Below, piece after piece: positions 55,170-64,000 of a DNA stretch of 64,000 bases. The position numbers and the translations under genes were made by a program. Each line of letters opens with the position of its first letter. The stretch's first letter is position 1. Origin of the DNA: Triticum aestivum. Lineage: Eukaryota; Streptophyta; Magnoliopsida; Poales; Poaceae. A model generated the notes under the pieces. The model ran no database searches. It saw only the letters and a program-made list of their open reading frames with translations, and was not told the DNA's origin. The stretch covers positions 225,367,684-225,431,683 of the forward strand of contig NC_057808.1 of the NCBI RefSeq assembly GCF_018294505.1. Direction: 5' to 3'.

Positions 55170-57730
55170 ATGGTTGATGTCGTAGACGGTGTGGAGGAGC
55201 ACTCCAGTGTGAATCCGGTCTCGTCTACGGGAGATGGGGAACCGCGGTCTCTCGTGAGGAATTAAATGTGGCATTGGACACATTGAAAACCTCCATGACT
55301 ACCGAGGTCGAAAGAATGTTTAATAAATACTTAGAAGGGCTTAAGCTTTCCACCGCACCGTTGAAAGTGGGTGATCCTGCCAACAAGGTGACGGATGCTA
55401 CCTCCAACAAAGGGGAAGCTACTAGCGAGAAAGCTCCTTCTTCTAGTGGTAAAAAGGGCACCGGCATCTTTGCCCATGTGGAACCTCCACTTGTTTATGG
55501 TGGACCGCTCCCTTCCACTCATTTAAATCATGCCGGCCCGGCTCCTAAGATTGAGAAGAATGTAGATTTTGATTCTTGGGTCTATCGTTTTAAGCGTCAT
55601 TTAAATCATGTGAACACTAACCTTTGGAGAATCATTGAAGAAGGTTTTTATCCGCATGACCGAAGTAACTTCACTCCTAGAGAAGTTGTGGATCATCAAT
55701 TCAATGAGAATGCTCTCTTCATCATCCAAGAAGCAATCCCACCCGAAGATCTTCCTCATCTCCGGCCTTACACCGTGGCCAAAGATGCTTGGCTCCAAGT
55801 TGTTTCCCTCTATCGGGGAAGCGCAAGCATTCAACGCTCCAACTATGAAGTAGTGCAAGATGAAGCCGACGAGTTTGCAATGAAAGAAGATGAAGAACCT
55901 CGTGAGCTTTTTCGGAGAGTAACCAAACTCGCGGTCTCTCTCCGAGATCATGGAAGTAAGGACACGGATGACAATTGGATCAAGCGCAAATTCCTCAAGG
56001 CAATGATGCCCTACCACAAAGCCATGTCCTCCGTAATTCGTCAAAGGCCGGACTTTCACACCTTGTCCTCAAGTGAAGTGTTGGATGAGTTTGTTGCTAT
56101 GAGCATCTTGGACAAGACCGCCGACAATGCGGTTCTTCGCTCTCAAAGAGTAAAGAAGCCCAACCTTGCTCTAAAGGCCAAGGTTAGTATGGAGGAAGAG
56201 GATGAAGAGGAAGAAGAGGAGGGCAACCTCGAAGATACGAAGTATGCCTATCATGAACACATGGCTCTTGCTTCAAGGCAATTTTGGAGCAAGAAGAACA
56301 CAAGGCCAAACTTCAACAAGAGCAATTCAAGTGGCGCAAAGGGCAAGCAACGAGTGAGGACTTGCTTCAATTGTGGCAATGTGAGCCACTTTGTTGCGGA
56401 GTGCCCTTACGAGAAGAGGGAAGACAATGGTGGCAAGCTCATTAGAAAGGACAAGGCCAAGTCATTCCCCAACAAGAGCAACTTCACCAAGAAGACTCCT
56501 CCCAAGGCATTGGTGGTACAAGAAGAGTACAATGAGGATGATGACGATGATGAAGATGGTGAGTCGGTTGCCATGGCCTCCGTTGCCATTGCGAAGACTC
56601 CACGGATGTCTCTCTTTGACTCACCCAATGAGAACATCACCGCCAAGTGTCTCATGGCTAAAGCCACCAACAAGGTAACCCCCAACATCAAAACTACCAT
56701 CATTAATCATCCTTCTTCGACGGATAGCATTGATGAACATGAGGGGACAAATGTGGAGGAAAATGAGTTTGAGACCTTTATGGGTAAACTCAAGGGTAAA
56801 TCCAAGAAGCACTTCGTTGCTCTCTTGGAACAACTTGGTGAAGCCAATGACATGATCGAGGCTCACAAAGATACCATCTCTAAGATGGAGGGGCATAGTC
56901 GTGACTATGCCGATGAGATTTCGGATCTTTCCAATGCTCTCGATGAAGAGCGTGGTCTTCGTTTGGCTCTTGAGGAGTCATACAACGATGATCATGCTAA
57001 GTTAAAGAAAGATCTTGATCATGCTCTTGTTGTGTCTCCTGTGCTAAACTCCAAGAAGGCAAAACTTGGGGTTGATCTTGCTAGACTTAAAGAGGAGTTT
57101 GACATTCTCGACAAGGCTCACAAAGTCTTGAAGGGTGTTCATGCTAGCCTCAAGGAGTCTCATGATCAACTCCAAGTAAAGCTAACTAAGGAGAAAGCCA
57201 CCTTTCCTCATATGGCGTTAATTGATAATGCAAATGCTACTAACCCTTGTTGTGAGCATGTGCACCTTGTTGAGGAGAATGCTAAGTTGAAGGAGCAGCT
57301 TGAGAAAGGCCTTGTGTCATGCATACAAGGTGAGAAGAACCTCAACGACCTTTTGAGAAACCAAAAGGAAGTTGTGGCCAAGGAGGGGATTGGGTTCGCA
57401 CCCAAGCCCAAGAACAAGAAGAAGAATGACAAGACCAAACGACCTCCTCCTCTCAAGCAAACTTTTGTGAAGGAGGGAGAGGGTGCTTCCAAGGAGAAGA
57501 AGAACAATGCGAAGGGTGACGGTGTCAAGAAGGGCAATACCACCCCATCCAACAAAGCCGACGACTTTAATCCTTCTTATGTGTTATGCCGTGCTAGTGA
57601 TGGGCATGTTTATGCCAAATTTGTTGGTTCTCCTCATGAGTATATTGAATGGTCCATTTGGGTTCCTAAGACCCTTGTTACTAACATCAAAGGACCCATT
57701 ACAAAATGGGTACCTAAAACCAAGCATTGA
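55170..57730 (+). pseudogene. gag of element B (N-terminal frameshift)
   Basis: The natural ATG at 55170 opens a frame that stops at 55263; the rest of gag is in another frame, open through 55268 to TGA at 57728-57730, so a one-base change near the GGGG at 55236 is likely. The remainder (about 820 residues) has UBN2-type gag (near 55560-56060), an acidic Glu-run, a zinc knuckle CFNCGNVSHFVAEC with all four ligands (56363-56404), a second acidic stretch, and a long coiled coil (about 56780-57330) before a Lys-rich end. In Sireviruses gag coiled coils are known, and interaction with light-chain proteins has been described; here that is inference. Confidence 0.75.
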
Positions 57731-57740
57731 TCTCTTGTAG

Positions 57741-60700
57741 GTGTTTGCTTCCGGTGGGGGATCATGGTTGCTCGATAGTGGAGCTACAAATCATATGACC
57801 GGAAGCAAGAACTTGGTGGTGGACGTGCACAAGATTCCATCTATGCCCACCAATGTCGAGTGGGGTGATGCCTCGTCTTCTAAGGTATTGGGACTCGGCA
57901 AAGTTGTCATTTCTCATGATCTCACGATCGAGAAGGTCATGCTAGTTGAGTCCCTTGCATATAATTTACTTTCCGTTCGTCAACTTTCTATCATGGGCTT
58001 TGCCACTTTCTTTGATATTGATACCGTGGCCCTCTTGTGGAGCAAGACTCTTAAAGTAGTCTTTGTTGGGCATGTCGAGAACGGTCTCTATGTGATTAAC
58101 TTTTCGGAGCGACCCACTAAGAACGCGACATGCCTAATGGCTAAAGTTGATGTGGGATGGCGTTGGCATCGCCGTTTAGCCCATGTCAATATGAGATCTT
58201 TGCAAAGTCTTCTCAAGGGGGACCATGTCCGTGGACTAACGAACGTTAGTTTTGCTAAAGATCGTGCTTGCAGTGCTTGTATCGAAGGAAAGCTTCATGA
58301 GAAGGCTCACCCTCCCATGACTCTCATTTACTCGAAGAGGCCTTTGGAGCTCCTTCATTTGGATCTCTTTGGGCCTCCATCCTTTGATAGTCTTGGGGGT
58401 AGAAAGTATTGCTTGGTAATTGTGGATGACTATTCAAGATACACTTGGGTGTATTTCTTCAAGAGGAAGAGTGAGACCCAACAAACCGTCATTGACTTTG
58501 CAAATGAAGCCCAACGTCAACACAATGCAAAGATCTTGACAATAAGAAGTGACAACGGCACCGAGTTCAAGAACTACACCTTGGATGAGTTTCTTAGTGA
58601 TGAGGGGATCAAGCATCAATATTCCGCACCTTACACCCCTCAACAAAACGGTGTTGCGGAGAGGAAGAACCGGACATTGATGGATGCTGCAAGGACCATG
58701 ATGGCGGAGTTCAAGTCTCCATACAACTTTTGGGCCGAAGCCATCAACACCGCGTGTCATGCATCCAATCGGCTCTACCTCCGCAAGGGCTTGAACAAGA
58801 CTCCATATGAGATACTCACCGGTAACAAGCCCAACCTCAAGTACTTTCGGGTGTTCGGGTGTAAGTGTTTCATTCTCAAGAAAGGTGTTCGATTGTCTAA
58901 ATTTGAGGCTAGAGCATATGAGGGCATATTTGTTGGTTATGCTACAAACTCTCATGCTTACCGTGTCCTCAATAAATCCACGGGACTTATTGAGGAGACG
59001 TGTAACGTGGAGTTTGATGAGAATAACGGCTCCCAAGTGGAGCAAAGTGGCACTTGTGATGTAGGTGATGAAATTCCTCCTCAAGCCATGAGAAGAATGG
59101 GTATTGGTTTTATCCTACCCATTGAGGAACCCCTTGTGGCCGAAGGAGAAGGACAATGCTCCACTCAAGTGGAGCCATCACCAACCCAAGGCCCACACGC
59201 TTCCGAAGAACAAAGTGAAGGCCCTCAACCTCATGAACAAGACCAAGGGCGAAATCATGATCAAGACGGTGGAGACACACCAAGTGATGACCAAGGTCAA
59301 GTTCTCTCCTCCGAGCAAGTTCAAGATCAAGAACAAGCTCAAGACGGCGCTCAAGATGATCAAGTGACCGCTCCTCAACTCACCTCCGAGGAGGAATTGG
59401 AGCGTCGTGCCGCCAATATTGCTTCCAAGCTCTCCACCAAGGGTCATCTCATGAAGAATGTACTTGGAAGCATTCAAAAGGGGGTAAGCACTCGTAGACA
59501 ATTGGCAAACTATTGTGAACATCATGCGTTTGTCTCTTGTGTGGAACCCCAAAAGGTATATGAAGCTCTCGAAGATCCGGATTGTCTCAATGCCATGCAT
59601 GAAGAACTCAACAACTTCGAGTACAACAAGGTGTGGAGATTAGTGCCAAGGCCAACGGGGAACCATAATGTCGTTGGAACGAAGTGGATATTCAAGAACA
59701 AGCAAGATGCTCATGGGAACATCATCCGCAACAAGGCACGATTGGTGGCACAAGGCTACTCCCAAGTTGAGGGTATCGACTACGGTGAAACCTTTGCTCC
59801 CGTTGCTCGCTTTGAATCTATTCGTTTGTTGATTGCTTATGCTTCTCATCACAACTTTAAGTTGCAACAAATGGATGTGAAGAGTGCTTTTCTTAATGGA
59901 CCTATTAATGAGTTGGTGTATGTCAAACAACCCCCCGGGTTCGAGGATCCCAACTTTCCCGATCATGTGTATCAACTCGATAAGGCACTCTATGGCCTTA
60001 AACAAGCCCCACGTGCATGGTATGACCACCTTACCGAGTTGTTACAAGATCGTGGGTTTGAAGTTGGGCTAATCGACCCCACTCTTTTTACTAAGAAGGT
60101 CAAAGGGGAGTTGTTTGTGTGCCAACTATATGTTGATGACATTATCTTTGGTTCCCCTAACAAAGCTTTCAATGAGGAATTTGCCGCACTCATGACCTCA
60201 AAGTTCAAGATGTCTTCCATGGGAGAGTTGAAGTTTTTTCTCGGTTTCGAAGTAAAGCAAAGAAGAGAAGGAACCTTCATCAACCAAGCCAAATACACTC
60301 AAGACATGCTCAAGAGATTTAAGCTAAGTGATGTCAAGCCGGCGTCCACTCCAATGCCCACCAAGTGCCAACTTGACATCGATCCCAATGGTAAAGCGGT
60401 GGATCAAAAGGTATATTGCTCCATGATTGGTTCATTACTTTACCTCTGTGCATCTAGACCGGATATCATGTTGAGTGTGGGAATTTGTGCACGTTTTCAA
60501 GCCGCACCTAAGGAAAGCCACTTTGTGGCGGTCAAACGAATCTTTCGATATTTGGCTCATACCCCAAACTTTGGCTTATGGTACCCAAGAGGAGCAAACT
60601 TCAAGCTTGTAGGGTATTCGGACTCCGATTGGGCGGGAGACAAAGTGGATAGGAAGTCCACTTCCGGAGGGTGCCAATTCCTTGGTTGCTCTTTGGTAAG

Positions 60701-61082
60701 TTGGTCTTCTAAAAAGCAAAGTTGTGTGTCTCTCTCGTCCACCGAAGCGGAGTATGTGTCGTCCGGGAGTTGTTGTGCACAACTCTTATGGATGAGGCAA
60801 ACTTTAAAGGACTACGGTGTCATTTGTGACAAAGTGCCTCTTTGGTGTGACAATGAAAGTGCCATCAAGATTTCTCTCAACCCGGTGCAACACTTCAAGA
60901 CGAAGCATATTGAGATTCGGTATCACTTCATCCGGGATCATATTAGGCGAGGGGAGATCGAGCTCAACTATGTCAACACTCATGATAACCTTGCAGATAT
61001 TTTCACGAAGCCATTGGATGAAGCAAGATTTCCCGAGTTAAGGCATGAGCTAAATATCATTGATTCGAGCAATGTTGCTTGA
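57741..61082 (+). CDS. pol of element B: protease, integrase, reverse transcriptase, RNase H (open frame)
   Basis: 1113 codons without a stop. The frame opens right after an in-frame TAG (57738-57740) and has no ATG at its start. Protease (WLLDSGATNHMTG), integrase zinc finger (WHRRLAH ... CSAC), integrase core (LLHLDLFGP; IRSDNGTEF; NGVAERKNR), an Asp/Gln-rich linker (59200-59370), RT ([31 protein letters not shown] near 60135) and RNase H (GYSDSDWAGD; STEAEYVSSG; WCDNESAIK). All motif residues I can check are present. Ends TGA at 61080-61082. The start needs splicing or another bypass because gag ends in TGA ten bases earlier in another frame. Confidence 0.9.
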   Translation: MFASGGGSWLLDSGATNHMTGSKNLVVDVHKIPSMPTNVEWGDASSSKVLGLGKVVISHDLTIEKVMLVESLAYNLLSVRQLSIMGFATFFDIDTVALLWSKTLKVVFVGHVENGLYVINFSERPTKNATCLMAKVDVGWRWHRRLAHVNMRSLQSLLKGDHVRGLTNVSFAKDRACSACIEGKLHEKAHPPMTLIYSKRPLELLHLDLFGPPSFDSLGGRKYCLVIVDDYSRYTWVYFFKRKSETQQTVIDFANEAQRQHNAKILTIRSDNGTEFKNYTLDEFLSDEGIKHQYSAPYTPQQNGVAERKNRTLMDAARTMMAEFKSPYNFWAEAINTACHASNRLYLRKGLNKTPYEILTGNKPNLKYFRVFGCKCFILKKGVRLSKFEARAYEGIFVGYATNSHAYRVLNKSTGLIEETCNVEFDENNGSQVEQSGTCDVGDEIPPQAMRRMGIGFILPIEEPLVAEGEGQCSTQVEPSPTQGPHASEEQSEGPQPHEQDQGRNHDQDGGDTPSDDQGQVLSSEQVQDQEQAQDGAQDDQVTAPQLTSEEELERRAANIASKLSTKGHLMKNVLGSIQKGVSTRRQLANYCEHHAFVSCVEPQKVYEALEDPDCLNAMHEELNNFEYNKVWRLVPRPTGNHNVVGTKWIFKNKQDAHGNIIRNKARLVAQGYSQVEGIDYGETFAPVARFESIRLLIAYASHHNFKLQQMDVKSAFLNGPINELVYVKQPPGFEDPNFPDHVYQLDKALYGLKQAPRAWYDHLTELLQDRGFEVGLIDPTLFTKKVKGELFVCQLYVDDIIFGSPNKAFNEEFAALMTSKFKMSSMGELKFFLGFEVKQRREGTFINQAKYTQDMLKRFKLSDVKPASTPMPTKCQLDIDPNGKAVDQKVYCSMIGSLLYLCASRPDIMLSVGICARFQAAPKESHFVAVKRIFRYLAHTPNFGLWYPRGANFKLVGYSDSDWAGDKVDRKSTSGGCQFLGCSLVSWSSKKQSCVSLSSTEAEYVSSGSCCAQLLWMRQTLKDYGVICDKVPLWCDNESAIKISLNPVQHFKTKHIEIRYHFIRDHIRRGEIELNYVNTHDNLADIFTKPLDEARFPELRHELNIIDSSNVA

Positions 61083-61345
61083 GCACTTGCACTCCCCACC
61101 ATACTCGACTTGTTATCTTGTTTAGGTGTAGGCATAGACATAGGGGAAGTGTTGTTTTCTTAATGAACTCTCCCTCCCCTTATTATGCATAAATTGATCA
61201 ACTCTTTCACATTAGCCATTTTTGATGGTACTTGTGCTTCAAAGACGAGTTTTGGTCATGGGTCCAAGGATAATTCTTCGCGGTGCCATACCAATTGACT
61301 CAAACATAGGTGGCCTCGGCCACCGCCCTCTCTTGTAGAGGTGTG
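61083..61345 (+). other. 3' non-coding part of element B, truncated
   Basis: Contains one polypurine-like ATAGGGGAAG near 61140. The rest of the element should continue beyond the nested Angela-type element, outside the window. Confidence 0.5.
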
Positions 61346-63058
61346 TGTTGGGGATCGTAGCAGAATTTTAAAATTTTCCTACGCTCACCAAGATCCATCT
61401 ATGGAGTATACTAGCAACGAGGGGAAAGGAGTGCATCTACATACCCTTGTAGATCGCGAGCGGAAGCGTTCCAATGAACGTGGTTGATGGAGTCGTACTC
61501 GCCGTGATCCAAATCACCGATGACCGAGTGCCGAACGGACGGCACCTCCGCGTTCAACACACGTACGGTGCAGCGACGTCTCCTCCTTCTTGATCCAGCA
61601 AGGGGGAAGGAGAGGTTGATGGAGATCCAACAGCACGACGGCGTGGTGGTGGATGTAGCGGGATCTCGGCAGGGCTTCGCCGAGCTTCTGCGAGAGGGAG
61701 AGGTGTAGCAGGGGAGGAGGGAGGCGCCCAAGGCTGTAATACTACTGCCCTCCCCCCTTTATATAGGCCCCTGGGAGGGGGGGGCGGCCAAGACCCATCT
61801 AGACGGGGGGTGGGGGGGGGGCGGCGGCCAAGGGGGGTAACTTACCCCCCAAGTCAAGTGGGGCGCCCCCCCACCCTAGGGTTTCCAACCCTAGGCGCAG
61901 GGGGAAGGCCCATGGGGGGCGACCCAGCCCACTAAGGGCTGGTTCCCTTCCCACTTCAGCCCATGGGGCCCTCCGGGATAGGTGGCCCCACCCGGTGGAC
62001 CCCCGGGACCCTTCCGGTGGTCCCGGTACAATACCGATAACCCCCGAAACTTTCCCGGTGGCCGAAACTTGACTTCCTATATATAATTCTTCACCTCCGG
62101 ACCATTCCGGAACTCCTCGTGATGTCCGAGATCTCATCTGGGACTCCGAACAACTTTCGGGTTTCCGCATACTCATATCTCTACAACCCTAGCGTCACCG
62201 AACCTTAAGTGTGTAGACCCTACGGGTTCGGGAGACATGCAGACATGACCGAGACGCCTCTCCGGTCAATAACCAACAGCGGGATATGGATACCCATGTT
62301 GGCTCCCACATGTTCCACGATGATCTCATCGGATGAACCACGATGTCGAGGATTCAATCAATCCCGTATACAATTCCCTTTGTAAATTGGTATGTTACTT
62401 GCCCGAGATTCGATCGTCGGTATCCCAATACCTTGTTCAATCTCGTTACTGGCAAGTCTCTTTACTCGTACCGTAATGCATGATCCCGTGACTAACTCCT
62501 TAGTCACATTGAGCTCATTATGATGATGCACTACCGAGTGGGCCCAGAGATACCTGTCCGTCACACGGAGTGACAAATCCCAGCCTCGATCCGTGCCAAC
62601 CCAACAGACACTTTCAGAGATACCCTTAGTGTACCTTTATAGTCACCCAGTTACGTTGTGACGTTTGGTGCACCCAAAGCACTCCTACGGTATCCGGGAG
62701 TTGCACGATCTCATGGTCTAAGGAAAAGATACTTGACATTGAAAAAGCTCTAGCAAACGAAACTACACGATCTTTTATGCTATGCTTAGGATTGGGTCTT
62801 GTCCATCACATCATTCTCCTAATGATGTGATCCCGTTATCAATGACATCCAATGTCCATAGTCAGGAAACCATGACTATCTATTGATCAACGAGCTAGTC
62901 AACTAGAGGCTTACTAGGGACACGTTGTGGTCTATGTATTCACACATGTATTACGATTTCCGGATAACACAATTACAGCATGAACAATAGACAATTACCA
63001 TGAACAAAGAAATATAATAATAACCATTTATTATTGCCTCTAGGGCATATTTCCAACA
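61346..63058 (-). repeat. 3' LTR of the reversed Angela-type element (1713 bp)
   Basis: Starts (plus strand) TGTTGGGGATCGTAGCAG and ends TTTCCAACA; homologous over its length to the LTRs at 38742 and 45727. TATA-like CCTATATAAAGG on the minus strand near 61760. Confidence 0.85.
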
Positions 63059-63090
63059 GTCTCCCACTTGCACTAGAGTCAATAATCTAG

Positions 63091-64000
63091 TTACATTGTG
63101 ATGAATCGAACACCCATTGCGTCCTGGTGTTGATCATGTTTTGCTCTAGGGAGAGGTTTAGTCAACGGATCTGCTACATTCCGGTCCGTATGTACTTTAC
63201 AAATATCTATGTCTCCATTTTGAACACTTTCACGAATGGAGTTGAAGCGACGCTTGATATGCCTGGTCTTCCTGTGAAACCTGGGCTCCTTCGCAAGGGC
63301 AATAGCTCCAGTGTTGTCACAGAAGAGAGTCATTGGGCCCGACGCATTGGGAATCACCCCTAGGTCGGTAATGAACTCCTTCATCCAGACTGCTTCCTGT
63401 GCTGCCTCCGAGGCCGCCATGTACTCCGCTTCACATGTAGATCCCGCCACGACGCTTTGCTTGCAACTACACCAGCTTACTGCTCCTCCATTCAAAATAT
63501 ACACGTATCCGGTTTGTGACTTCGACTCATCCAGATCTGTGTCGAAGCTAGCGTCGACGTAACCCTTTACGACGAGCTCTTCGTCACCTCCATAAACGAG
63601 AAACATATCCTTAGTCCTCTTCAGGTACTTCAGGATATTCTTGACCGCTGTCCAGTGTTCCATGCCGGGATTACTTCGGTACCTTCCTACCAAACTTACG
63701 GCAAGGTTTACATCAGGTCTGGTACACAGCATGGCATACATAATAGACCCTATGGCCGAGGCATAGGGGATGACACTCATCTTTTCTCTATCTTCTGCCG
63801 TGGTCGGGCATTGAGTCGTGCTCAATTGCACACCTTGCAATACAGGCAAGAACCCCTTCTTGGACTGATCCATATTGAACTTCTTCTATATCTTGTCAAG
63901 GTATGTACTCTGTGAAAGACCAATGAGGCATCTTGATCTATCTCTATAGATCTTGATGCCTAATATATAAGCAGCTTCTCCAAGGTCCTTCATTGAAAAA
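63091..64000 (-). pseudogene. pol C-terminal part of the reversed Angela-type element
   Basis: From 63873 down to 63091 the frame encodes the end of RT and RNase H (GYVDASFDTD; CEAEYMAA; FCDNTGAIA). It continues upstream to the window edge (SMKDLGEAAYILGIKIYRD) but with an in-frame TAG at 63886-63888 where the other copy has a Leu codon. The stop would remove the RNase H domain. Integrase and protease lie outside the window. Confidence 0.8.

Larger units (their letters stand above)
53722..61345 (+). mobile_element. Sirevirus-like Copia retrotransposon B, 3' part cut by a nested insertion
   Basis: 5' LTR (53722-55119), primer site, gag, pol in another frame, then 263 bases of 3' non-coding sequence before an Angela-type LTR begins at 61346. 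LTR palindromes, the gag coiled coil and the gag/pol arrangement match the Sirevirus lineage. No 3' LTR within the window. Confidence 0.85.
61346..64000 (-). mobile_element. second Angela-type element, reversed, right end outside the window
   Basis: 3' LTR (61346-63058), polypurine tract (complement at 63059-63074) and the C-terminal part of pol on the minus strand. LTR termini are TGTTGGAAATATGCCC and ..ATCCCCAACA, a slightly different subtype from the element at 38742. Inserted into element B. Confidence 0.85.

Overview
The window looks like nuclear DNA of a Triticeae grass (wheat, goat-grass or barley relative). The basis is BARE/Angela-type and Sirevirus-type Copia elements nested in one another, Stowaway MITEs, plant LINEs and spliced plant genes with short AG-bounded exons. 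I could run no database search; family names come from motifs I recognise.

Only two host genes are supported. The first (19820-29746, + strand) is a nine-exon gene for a RING-finger protein of the RNF10 family. Its exons join with consistent phases into one 734-residue reading frame. Its fourth intron is about 5.3 kb and full of small transposons. The second (34290-35837, - strand) is a GRAS regulator closest to SCARECROW-LIKE 3, with one coding exon and a probable small 5'UTR intron.

Everything else is repeat-derived. 1-12405 is most of a large Sirevirus-like Copia element (A) with decayed gag-pol, a promoter-like stretch and a long extra ORF before its 3' LTR. It sits inside a reversed Angela-type LTR (12406-13519). 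15236-19494 is a broken LINE on the minus strand, ending just upstream of the RNF10-like gene. 31895-33625 is a second LINE remnant, on the plus strand, interrupted by a piece of plastid rpoC1. 36717-37722 is a tandem duplication of about 504 bp. 38742-47465 is a complete Angela-type element with an open 1328-codon gag-pol frame but two lost zinc ligands; it split an older LTR-like sequence. 48616-53721 holds MITEs, a fold-back element and an inverted AT-rich array. 53722-61345 is a second Sirevirus-like element (B) with an intact pol frame, cut on its right by a reversed Angela-type element that runs out of the window at 64000.

The most interesting points are the internal promoter/5'UTR-intron-like module ahead of the extra ORF in element A, the plastid insertion inside a LINE, the zinc-ligand losses in an otherwise open Angela polyprotein, and splice-acceptor-like sequences exactly where pol opens in both Sirevirus-like elements.
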